Positions 1 through 4,594 of a DNA stretch of 5,478 bases are shown here, piece after piece. The stretch comes from Candidatus Peregrinibacteria bacterium (GTDB lineage: Bacteria > Patescibacteriota > Gracilibacteria > Peribacterales > Peribacteraceae). The DNA lies in the NCBI GenBank assembly GCA_016215715.1, contig JACRIG010000087.1:1-5478 (forward strand). Reading direction: 5' to 3'. The position numbers and the translations under genes are program-made. The notes below the pieces were generated by a model. The model was not told the origin of the DNA. It saw only the letters and a list, made by a program, of their open reading frames with translations, and searched no databases. Each line of letters starts with the position of its first letter. Position 1 is the stretch's first letter.

Positions 1-1
1 T

Positions 2-121
2 CCGTGGCTGCGGGAGGGTGAGAATGAACCGTCTATCTTTCTGACGCCGCAGCCGGGGACGGTCCTGCGGGACCCCAGCGGGGGCTGCTGCTGGATACTT
101 AATTTCGTAACCAGTAACTAG
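2..121 (+). CDS. C-terminal end of an unrecognised protein (5' truncated by window)
   Basis: Only one frame is open from the window edge. It gives 39 residues, beginning PWLREGENEPSIF and ending GCCWILNFVTSN, with a TAG stop at 119-121. Third positions are strongly GC-rich up to about position 94, as in the neighbouring genes. This supports real coding sequence up to there. The last residues are encoded by AT-richer sequence that is part of the AACCAGTAAC repeat, so the original C terminus may have been replaced or extended by the repeat. The segment PSIFLTPQPGTVLRDP resembles the start of an extracellular beta-sandwich strand, but I do not recognise the family. Position before ftsW and murG would fit an envelope or dcw gene, which is inference only. 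There is too little sequence to name a function. Confidence 0.5.
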   Translation, partial: PWLREGENEPSIFLTPQPGTVLRDPSGGCCWILNFVTSN

Positions 122-140
122 CTAACCAATAACCAGTAAC
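107..140. repeat. AACCAGTAAC direct repeat before ftsW
   Basis: The decamer AACCAGTAAC occurs at 109-118 and again at 131-140, with the related CTAACCAAT between them. The array is AT- and AAC-rich, unlike the flanking genes, and ends just before the TATCCT hexamer and the ftsW start. It also supplies the stop codon of the upstream gene. It resembles in style, not in exact sequence, the AACGAG(C/A)AAC arrays before murG and gltX. Confidence 0.6.
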
Positions 141-142
141 AG

Positions 143-148
143 TATCCT
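143..148 (+). promoter_or_regulatory. Candidate -10 hexamer TATCCT for ftsW
   Basis: TATCCT matches the -10 consensus TATAAT at four of six positions. It abuts the ATG at 149 and lies 6 nt before the second ATG at 155. The same hexamer lies 6 nt before murG and 7 nt before gltX. If it is a -10 box, transcription would begin around 155, giving a leaderless mRNA that starts at the second ATG. No convincing -35 box was seen, because the upstream DNA is repeat. Confidence 0.4.
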
Positions 149-1336
149 ATGGACATGTTTCGCAGAATGGATCTCCTCCTTCTCGGCATCGCCATCGGTC
201 TCACGCTCTTCGGACTGGCGATGATCGCGAGCGTGAGTGTGTTTGAAAGTTACCAGCTGACGCAGCGCATGGTGACACAGGGGCTCCGCAGTGAACCCGG
301 AAACTCTTTCTATCTGTGGCGGGGGTCGATCCACATCATCGTCGGTTTCTGCGCAATGGCGCTGACGGCGGTGATTCCCTACCACTTCTGGGAGCGTCAT
401 GCGCGCACGTTCTTCCTCGGAAGCATCGTCCTGCTCATCCTCGTCTTCGTGCCGGGGCTGCGCAATGAGTACGGCAACGCCCACAGCTGGCTGCAGATCG
501 GCGGCTTTTCGGTGCAGCCGTCGGAATTCCTGAAGATCACGCTCGTCTTCTACCTCGCGGTGTGGCTGCAGAAACGTGAGCAGCTGATCGGCACCTTTCA
601 GGAAGGGTTTTTGCCGTTCGTCATCCTCCTCCTCCTCTCGACCTTCCTCGTCGCCATCCAGCCGGACCTCGGTTCCTTTATCGTCCTCGCGTCCATCGCG
701 AGCACGATGTTCTTCATCGCCGGCGGCTCCGTCTTCCATCTGCTGCTTGGCGGCACGCTGGCGGGTGTGCTGGGGCTGCCCATTATCCTGAGCAAGAGCT
801 ACATCCGCGACCGCTTCCGCGCGTTCCTGTCGCCCGACGACCATCGGATCGCCGAGGGCATCGGTTTCCAGATAAAGCAGGCGCTCATCGCCATCGGCAG
901 CGGCGGATTCTTCGGGGTCGGCTACGGAAAGTCGATCCAGAAATTCGGGTATCTGCCGGAGGTGCAGGGCGACATGATCTTCGCCGCAATGGGCGAGGAG
1001 CTGGGATTTCTGCGCCTGCTGATCATCCTCGGGATGTACAGCATTCTCATCTACCGCGGCTACAGGATCGCCTGCGACGCCCCCGACCGTTTCGGGTTCA
1101 TCGTCGCCACCGGCATCACGACGTGGATCGCCTTCCAGTCGCTCATCAACATCGGCGTGAATGTCGCGCTCTTCCCGCTCACGGGCCTCACCCTCCCCTT
1201 CATCAGCTACGGCGGCTCATCGCTGCTCACGACGCTCGCCGGCGTCGGGATTCTGCTGAACATTTCCACCTACTCGACGGAGGCGTCGCTCTTAGAAAGA
1301 AGACCGAAAAGTAAGTTGAGAAGCCTGTTGGCGTGA
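149..1336 (+). CDS. ftsW: FtsW, SEDS-family peptidoglycan glycosyltransferase (septal)
   Basis: FtsW polymerises lipid II into glycan strands at the division septum, working with a class B penicillin-binding protein in the cytoplasmic membrane. The 395-residue product is about normal length and has many hydrophobic segments, starting at residues 8-31 and 60-77. Family signatures are clear: WLQIGGFSVQPSEFLK (114-129), QPDLGS (171-176), YLPEVQGDMIFAAMGEELGF (268-287) and GLTLPFISYGGSS (346-358). Asp275 in GDMIF aligns with the essential SEDS aspartate. The GLTLP motif and the murG neighbour favour FtsW over RodA. No Shine-Dalgarno sequence is present. ATG at 149 is the longest start, but ATG at 155 (MFRRMDLLLL) fits the 6-nt spacing from TATCCT better; a third ATG is at 167. 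The cytoplasmic C-terminal tail after the last helix is short (about 25 residues) and basic. The gene was probably expressed with murG ancestrally, but a 126-bp repeat-filled gap now separates them. Confidence 0.95.
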   Translation: MDMFRRMDLLLLGIAIGLTLFGLAMIASVSVFESYQLTQRMVTQGLRSEPGNSFYLWRGSIHIIVGFCAMALTAVIPYHFWERHARTFFLGSIVLLILVFVPGLRNEYGNAHSWLQIGGFSVQPSEFLKITLVFYLAVWLQKREQLIGTFQEGFLPFVILLLLSTFLVAIQPDLGSFIVLASIASTMFFIAGGSVFHLLLGGTLAGVLGLPIILSKSYIRDRFRAFLSPDDHRIAEGIGFQIKQALIAIGSGGFFGVGYGKSIQKFGYLPEVQGDMIFAAMGEELGFLRLLIILGMYSILIYRGYRIACDAPDRFGFIVATGITTWIAFQSLINIGVNVALFPLTGLTLPFISYGGSSLLTTLAGVGILLNISTYSTEASLLERRPKSKLRSLLA

Positions 1337-1342
1337 TTGCCT

Positions 1343-1436
1343 TCGTTGCTCGTTTCTCGTTGGCTCGTTGCCTGTCCTGAGTGAAGTCGAAGGGCTCGAA
1401 CGAAGCGAACAACGAGAAACAAATCAACGAGCAACG
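1343..1436. repeat. Imperfect inverted repeat with AACGAG-type units between ftsW and murG
   Basis: The left arm begins CGTTGCTCGTT at 1344 and continues TCTCGTTGGCTCG. The right arm (about 1405-1436) is its reverse complement, interrupted by about 8 extra bases: CGAACAACGAGA, then AACAAATC, then AACGAGCAACG. Between the arms, 1371-1394 holds a sequence of the type TGTCCTGAGTGAAGTCGAAG. I recall near-identical elements scattered in many environmental bacterial genomes, but cannot check that here. The spacer holds no gene. The element could fold as a hairpin in RNA, but there is no T-run after it, so it is not an obvious intrinsic terminator. Confidence 0.65.
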
Positions 1437-1450
1437 GTTCTGCAACACTG

Positions 1451-1456
1451 TATCCT
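1451..1456 (+). promoter_or_regulatory. Candidate -10 hexamer TATCCT for murG
   Basis: TATCCT, preceded by TG, ends 6 nt before the murG ATG at 1463. That spacing would put the transcription start at or next to the ATG, so the message would be leaderless. No Shine-Dalgarno sequence lies between them. No clear -35 box was seen; the DNA upstream is the AACGAG-type repeat. Confidence 0.4.
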
Positions 1457-1462
1457 ACCCTC

Positions 1463-2584
1463 ATGTCTCGCATCCTCTTCATCTCCGGCTCCTCCGGCGG
1501 TCACCTGACCCCTCTGCTCGCCGTCGCGGAAGAACTGAAAAAAATGAATGCCTCCACGGAGATCCGGTTTCTCTGTTCGCCGCGCGGTGAAGATCAGGAC
1601 ATGCTCACGCGCAGAGGATTCACATTCACCGTTCTGCCCGCACTGTGCCGGTCATCCGGGTTTCCTTTGGCGTTTTGGAAAAATATTTCTGTCGCCCGGG
1701 AAATTCTGCGCACATTCCGTCCTGACATAATTTTCAGTAAAGGAGGGGCTGCAGGAATTCCTCTTTGTTCCCTCGCCCATAAAAAAAATATTCCGGTGAT
1801 CCTCCATGAGTCGGATGCGGTGATGGGGAGGGCGAATGTCGTTGCGAGTAGGTGGGCTGATGTGATGTGTCTGGGATTTCTACAAGAAAAGGACAGCGGA
1901 CAGCGGACAGCGGACTTCGGGCGAACGATTAAATTTCCTAACCCTTCTGTCCGAAGTCCGAAGTCCGAAGTCCTCGTCACAGGTAACCCCGTCCGCCCCG
2001 AAATCCTCACCGGCTCCCGCGAAGAGGGATTGCGCATCACCGGCTTCGACGGAACGAAGCCAATTCTGATTATTCTCGGTGGCAGTCAGGGCGCCGAAGT
2101 ACTCAATCGCATTGTCATGAATGCACTCCCGCCGCTGCTGGCGGTCTGCGACGTGATCCACCTCACCGGCAAAGGGAAAACGGGGGCGCCTCTGCAGCGC
2201 GGATACTGGGCGCGTCCGTTCGTCGACCGTGAACTACCGCATCTCTACGCGTGTGCATCGCTCGCACTGTCGCGCGCGGGTGCTTCCACACTCAGTGAAT
2301 TCGCTGCAACCGGACTGCCTGCAATTTTGGTACCGCTGAGGGGGCTCGCGCAGGATCACCAGATGAAGAATGCAGAGTGTGCTGAAAAGACGGGAGGTTG
2401 CATCCTCGTGCAACAGGAAATGCTCCCGCAGACGCTCCTGCCCCTCGTGACCGATCTCCTGCAAAATGAGGACCGGCGGGCGGAAATGGCAGTGAAAATC
2501 CGCCAAATCGGCGGGACGGGGGCCGCTCGACATGTCGCTGAAATTATCGTAGAAAATCTTGCCTCGGCGGGATCTGATGCGTAA
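1463..2584 (+). CDS. murG: MurG, UDP-GlcNAc:lipid I N-acetylglucosaminyltransferase
   Basis: MurG transfers GlcNAc from UDP-GlcNAc to lipid I on the inner face of the cytoplasmic membrane, making lipid II, the substrate of FtsW. The 373 residues match the family length and its two-domain GT-B fold. In the N-terminal acceptor domain, the glycine-rich loop GSSGGHLTP is at 9-17 and HESDAVMGRAN (usually HEQNAVPG.AN) at 115-125. The linker VTGNPVRPEI is at 172-181. In the C-terminal UDP-GlcNAc domain, ILGGSQGA is at 204-211, SRAGASTLSEFAATGLPAILVP at 270-291 and DHQMKNA at 298-304. All the usual binding residues appear intact. Residues about 141-169, just before the linker, are longer than usual for the family and are encoded by a 7-bp repeat inverted pair, so the segment is probably an acquired surface loop. 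The ATG start is set by the conserved RILFISGSSGGH beginning; there is no Shine-Dalgarno sequence. ppiase follows after 12 bp. Confidence 0.95.
   Translation: MSRILFISGSSGGHLTPLLAVAEELKKMNASTEIRFLCSPRGEDQDMLTRRGFTFTVLPALCRSSGFPLAFWKNISVAREILRTFRPDIIFSKGGAAGIPLCSLAHKKNIPVILHESDAVMGRANVVASRWADVMCLGFLQEKDSGQRTADFGRTIKFPNPSVRSPKSEVLVTGNPVRPEILTGSREEGLRITGFDGTKPILIILGGSQGAEVLNRIVMNALPPLLAVCDVIHLTGKGKTGAPLQRGYWARPFVDRELPHLYACASLALSRAGASTLSEFAATGLPAILVPLRGLAQDHQMKNAECAEKTGGCILVQQEMLPQTLLPLVTDLLQNEDRRAEMAVKIRQIGGTGAARHVAEIIVENLASAGSDA
1891..1973. repeat. Inverted pair of heptanucleotide arrays inside murG
   Basis: Three tandem copies of GGACAGC (1891-1911) run into GGACTTCGG (1912-1920). After 30 bp come three tandem copies of CCGAAGT ending in CC (1951-1973). 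GGACTTCGG is the exact reverse complement of CCGAAGTCC, so the two arrays can form a hairpin of at least 9 bp, more with register shifts. Three 7-bp units make 21 bp, so the murG frame is kept; the encoded residues run KDSGQRTADFG and SVRSPKSEV. The element sits in the linker-side loop before VTGNPVR, a place likely to tolerate insertion. Confidence 0.85.
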
Positions 2585-2596
2585 CGTCTCTTTGTT

Positions 2597-3250
2597 ATGT
2601 ATAAGTTCCTGATCCCTCTTTTTGCGTTGGCACTTCTGATCGGCTGTTCGGCCAAAACCGGCGCACCCGCTCTGAATACTGACGGAACAGACACTGCTGC
2701 TACTTCCTCACCCCAAACCGACGTGCCCAGCTCCACCGCCACATCAACGGAAACTCCCGGCTTCAACGGAAAAATGCTCACGGGCACCCACACGGTGGTG
2801 TTCAAAACTTCAAAGGGTGACATCACGCTTGAACTCAATGCCGACAAGGCACCGAAGACCGTGACGAACTTCATCGTCCTTGCGAAGGCCGGCTACTACA
2901 ACGGCCTCACCTTCCACCGCGTCATTCCCGACTTCATGATCCAGGGCGGCGACCCCGACGGGAACGGGACGGGCGGCACGAGCATCTACGGCGAGACATT
3001 CGAAGACGAATCCAATGATCTGCAGATGGTGAAGGGGGTGATCGCGATGGCCAACCGCGGCCCGAACACGAACGGCAGCCAGTTCTTCATCGTGCAGGCA
3101 GCGGCCACCCCGTGGCTGCAGGGACGACACACGATCTTCGGCCATGTCACGAAAGGCCTCGACGTCGTCGATGCCATCGTGAATGTTCCGAAGGACGGCA
3201 ATGACAAACCGTCGTCGCCGGTGACGTACACAGTGGAGGTGGCGAATTAG
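2597..3250 (+). CDS. Cyclophilin-type peptidyl-prolyl cis-trans isomerase, putative lipoprotein
   Basis: The enzyme catalyses cis-trans isomerisation of X-Pro peptide bonds. The N terminus (MYKFLIPLFALALLIGC) is a lipoprotein signal with lipobox LIGC and lipidated Cys17, so the protein is probably anchored on the outer face of the cytoplasmic membrane. Residues 18-58 are a Ser/Thr/Pro/Ala-rich linker. The cyclophilin domain covers about 64-217. Landmarks, with human CypA equivalents, are FHRVIPDFMIQGGDP at 106-120 (Arg108=R55, Phe113=F60, Met114, Gln116=Q63), MANRGPNTNGSQFFI at 151-165 (Phe164=F113) and TPWLQGRHTIFG at 171-182 (Trp173=W121, His178=H126). The catalytic set is complete. The start lies 12 bp after the murG stop, with no Shine-Dalgarno and no TATCCT box, so it probably depends on murG transcription. 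A role in folding exported envelope proteins is inferred. No clear plus-strand terminator follows it. Confidence 0.93.
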   Translation: MYKFLIPLFALALLIGCSAKTGAPALNTDGTDTAATSSPQTDVPSSTATSTETPGFNGKMLTGTHTVVFKTSKGDITLELNADKAPKTVTNFIVLAKAGYYNGLTFHRVIPDFMIQGGDPDGNGTGGTSIYGETFEDESNDLQMVKGVIAMANRGPNTNGSQFFIVQAAATPWLQGRHTIFGHVTKGLDVVDAIVNVPKDGNDKPSSPVTYTVEVAN

Positions 3251-3263
3251 GGAGTCGCTACAA

Positions 3264-3308
3264 TAGCTTCGTTCGCTTTAGTAGCTTCGTTAGGGATTTG
3301 TGAAGCTA
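3264..3308. repeat. TAGCTTCGTT repeat and inverted GAAGCTA after the cyclophilin gene
   Basis: TAGCTTCGTT occurs at 3264-3273 and 3282-3291, and its inverted core GAAGCTA at 3302-3308. A weak stem GCTAC/GTAGC (3257-3261 with 3281-3285) overlaps the first copy. On the plus strand no T-run follows, so this is at best a poor transcript end for the cyclophilin gene. Confidence 0.4.
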
Positions 3309-3345
3309 AAAAAGGTCAGCTACGTTCACGAGAACGCAGCCGACC
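3308..3345 (-). terminator. Rho-independent terminator, minus strand
   Basis: Read on the minus strand, a 14-bp stem (GGTCGGCTGCGTTC, loop TCGT, GAACGTAGCTGACC) is followed at once by six T. Two of the pairs are G-U when read as minus-strand RNA, but would be A-C mismatches in plus-strand RNA. The plus strand also has an A-run before the stem and no T-run after it. Both facts fix the orientation as minus. It ends either the hairpin-rich RNA candidate or the read-through transcript of the minus-strand gene at 3631-4452. Confidence 0.85.
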
Positions 3346-3550
3346 CCACCAAGCGTACTTACGGGTCCCGTCCATCCCGTTGGCACCCTGGAATATAGAC
3401 AGTGAATCGCTAAACATTCGGACTGTCAATGTGCCGCCTATGCAAAATGGTCGGCGCGCGGAGAGGTGCGCGCCGACACGAAGATTGGACGAATAATGAC
3501 ACCAATCTTCCACTCTCTGCAGGATGAGCGATGGGCTTCAGGAAAAACGG
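3308..3550 (-). ncRNA. Candidate structured small RNA of about 240 nt, family not recognised
   Basis: The segment lacks convincing coding sequence but is full of hairpins. In minus-strand order they are: a 9-bp stem GAAGATTGG/CCAATCTTC (3510-3480, 13-nt loop); a perfect 10-bp stem GTCGGCGCGC/GCGCGCCGAC with loop ACCTCTCC (3477-3450); a stem GACAGT/ACTGTC continuing through CC to GAAT/ATTC (3427-3398); a short ACGGG/CCCGT stem (3380-3361); and the terminator hairpin (3345-3314). The 5' end is uncertain. I placed it just downstream of AT-rich possible promoter DNA at about 3550-3590. I looked for hallmarks of tmRNA, RNase P RNA, 4.5S/SRP RNA and tRNA and found none; 6S RNA could not be matched either. 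The alternative is a structured 3' UTR of the gene at 3631-4452, since no terminator lies between them. Confidence 0.5.
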
Positions 3551-3561
3551 ATATATAGATA

Positions 3562-3589
3562 ATGCTACAGAGAGGATGCGATCAGTGAA
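3562..3589 (-). promoter_or_regulatory. Weak candidate promoter for the minus-strand RNA
   Basis: On the minus strand TTCACT (3589-3584) and TAGCAT (3567-3562) are 16 bp apart and each match four of six sigma-70 consensus positions. AT-rich TATCTATATAT follows directly. In GC-rich DNA such a patch stands out, but the match is weak and the true -10 could lie in the TATCTATATAT stretch. Confidence 0.25.
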
Positions 3590-3630
3590 GCAGAATTAAT
3601 CTTGGCTGTCCAGAGCCATGGATGGCAGCA

Positions 3631-4452
3631 CTACTGGATTCCTCCGGGCAGGCGATGAAGCGGGTTGTATTTTTTGTGATTCTCATGCCAATGACGCTCT
3701 GCTTTCACCATATCTTCGTAGAGTGCCTGAACACGCGCCGGGAATTCTTGTGTAAACGTGCACATGTCATTATTCACAATGGCAATCTCGAGCTCATGCT
3801 CCGCAAGACTCTGGAAGAAGCCATCCGTGGCAATGCGCCAGCGCCTATATTCGGGATGAAGATCCGGCACATGGGGCACCTGTCCGAGATAATGGCTGAC
3901 GGTGCGTGGGTAATATCCTTTTTGGGGTGTCGTCACGTTCAATTTTTCAAGAAAATGGGTGGGCAGTTTCCCTTCATCGAGCCAGAGCCATGCTCTTTTT
4001 TCTTCTTTGTTTTTCGTAAGTGGAATATTTTTGAGGATCTTTGCAGCGATGGGTGGACGACCTTTTTCTTTCAGCGCAGCTGCCCGGTGGCTTCGTTCGA
4101 CATCAGGATCTTTGCAGGCCTGTGTGATAGCAATGAGCGTTTCGATGCGACAGTGCTCCAGTAAGTCGTCCTCCAGTGCTTTATCCGCATGCGCCCGCAC
4201 CGGATGATGACCGTATCCCAGTTTCCGGATGAGATCCTCAATCTCATCCATCGCAAGCGCGGCCTTCTTCGCAGCGGCTTTCTTTTGCGTCGTCGTCTGA
4301 TTTTTCTGATTGTGCTGTGTCGGATCCTGCGCCGCGAGGATAGCCGTCATCCAGAGCAGGAAAGCCGCGCTGAGCGCAGCAAGAAGTCGTGCGCTGCCGG
4401 GCGCATGGCCTTCGGATTCTATTCGTGCCCCGTCCTTCACGCGCTCCGACAT
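3631..4452 (-). CDS. Putative secreted protein with HEAT-like segment, function unknown
   Basis: I do not recognise a named family for this 273-residue product. A basic and polar N terminus is followed by a hydrophobic stretch (about 21-41, LLAALSAAFLLWMTAILAA) ending LAAQD, which fits a signal peptide or a membrane anchor. Residues 43-66 are a Gln/Thr/Lys/Ala-rich low-complexity linker. Residues about 68-130 (IEDLIRKLGYGHHPVRAHAD, then ALITQACKDPDVERSHRAAAL with small gaps) resemble HEAT-like helical pairs of the pattern LG...VR..A...L...DPD.E...RA..L. The C-terminal 140 residues are charged and rich in aromatic and His residues. The gene is convergent with the cyclophilin gene and divergent from gltX. 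The start follows from the position of the signal sequence; no Shine-Dalgarno is visible. An overlapping plus-strand frame was judged spurious. A HEAT-like segment would suggest a protein-binding role, but this is only inference. Confidence 0.75.
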   Translation of the reverse strand: MSERVKDGARIESEGHAPGSARLLAALSAAFLLWMTAILAAQDPTQHNQKNQTTTQKKAAAKKAALAMDEIEDLIRKLGYGHHPVRAHADKALEDDLLEHCRIETLIAITQACKDPDVERSHRAAALKEKGRPPIAAKILKNIPLTKNKEEKRAWLWLDEGKLPTHFLEKLNVTTPQKGYYPRTVSHYLGQVPHVPDLHPEYRRWRIATDGFFQSLAEHELEIAIVNNDMCTFTQEFPARVQALYEDMVKAERHWHENHKKYNPLHRLPGGIQ

Positions 4453-4490
4453 GCTTATGGTCTACGCCTGTCTGCAATAGGAGTAAAGGA

Positions 4491-4496
4491 CTTATA
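4491..4496 (-). promoter_or_regulatory. Candidate -10 box TATAAG for the minus-strand secreted-protein gene
   Basis: TATAAG on the minus strand matches five of six -10 positions and lies 38 nt before the ATG at 4452, which would give a leader of roughly 30 nt. The -35 region (around TTTTAT) matches poorly. The CTCCGGAG palindrome lies just upstream of the box (about 4505-4512). Confidence 0.3.
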
Positions 4497-4540
4497 AAGT
4501 GGCTCTCCGGAGAATAAAATTGGTCACACTGAGGATTGAG

Positions 4541-4573
4541 AACGAGCAACAAGAAACGAATCAACGAGCAACG
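4541..4573. repeat. AACGAGCAAC repeat before gltX
   Basis: AACGAGCAAC occurs at 4541-4550 and AACGAGCAACG at 4563-4573, joined by AAGAAACGAATC. The string from GAAAC through AATCAACGAGCAACG is nearly the same as 1415-1436 before murG (GAAACAAATC against GAAACGAATC). In both places CTGTATCCT and then the start codon follow. Confidence 0.7.
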
Positions 4574-4581
4574 AATTCCTG

Positions 4582-4587
4582 TATCCT
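4582..4587 (+). promoter_or_regulatory. Candidate -10 hexamer TATCCT for gltX
   Basis: TATCCT, preceded by TG, ends 7 nt before the GTG start at 4595. The spacing fits a -10 box of a leaderless transcript beginning at the start codon. The same hexamer and spacing occur at murG. No clear -35 box lies upstream, where the AACGAG-type repeat sits. Confidence 0.4.
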
Positions 4588-4594
4588 GCCGGAC

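Noticed and set aside
122..844. Minus-strand open frame of 240 codons across ftsW
   Set aside because: It is highly Glu/Asp/Arg-rich, as expected from antisense of a membrane protein gene, and overlaps well-conserved FtsW motifs.
1891..1973. CRISPR array
   Set aside because: The units are 7 bp, directly adjacent with no spacers, and lie inside a coding frame.
3257..3308. Plus-strand terminator after the cyclophilin gene
   Set aside because: The stems there are short and no T-run follows; the nearby A-run belongs to the minus-strand terminator.
3316..3513. Minus-strand open frame of 65 codons with a GTG start inside the RNA candidate
   Set aside because: Its stop lies inside the terminator hairpin, it runs through all the stems, and it has no ribosome binding site or recognisable protein pattern.
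3308..3550. tmRNA, RNase P RNA, SRP RNA or 6S RNA
   Set aside because: No T-loop GGTTCGA-type motif, no GAGGAAAGTCC-type block, no GGAAGGAAGCAGC-type loop, and no long rod closed by complementary ends could be found on either strand.
3622..4164. Plus-strand open frame of 180 codons opposite the minus-strand secreted-protein gene
   Set aside because: Its product is rich in Phe, Cys and His in odd runs, has no recognisable domain, and is the antisense shadow of a longer minus-strand frame with a signal sequence and normal composition.
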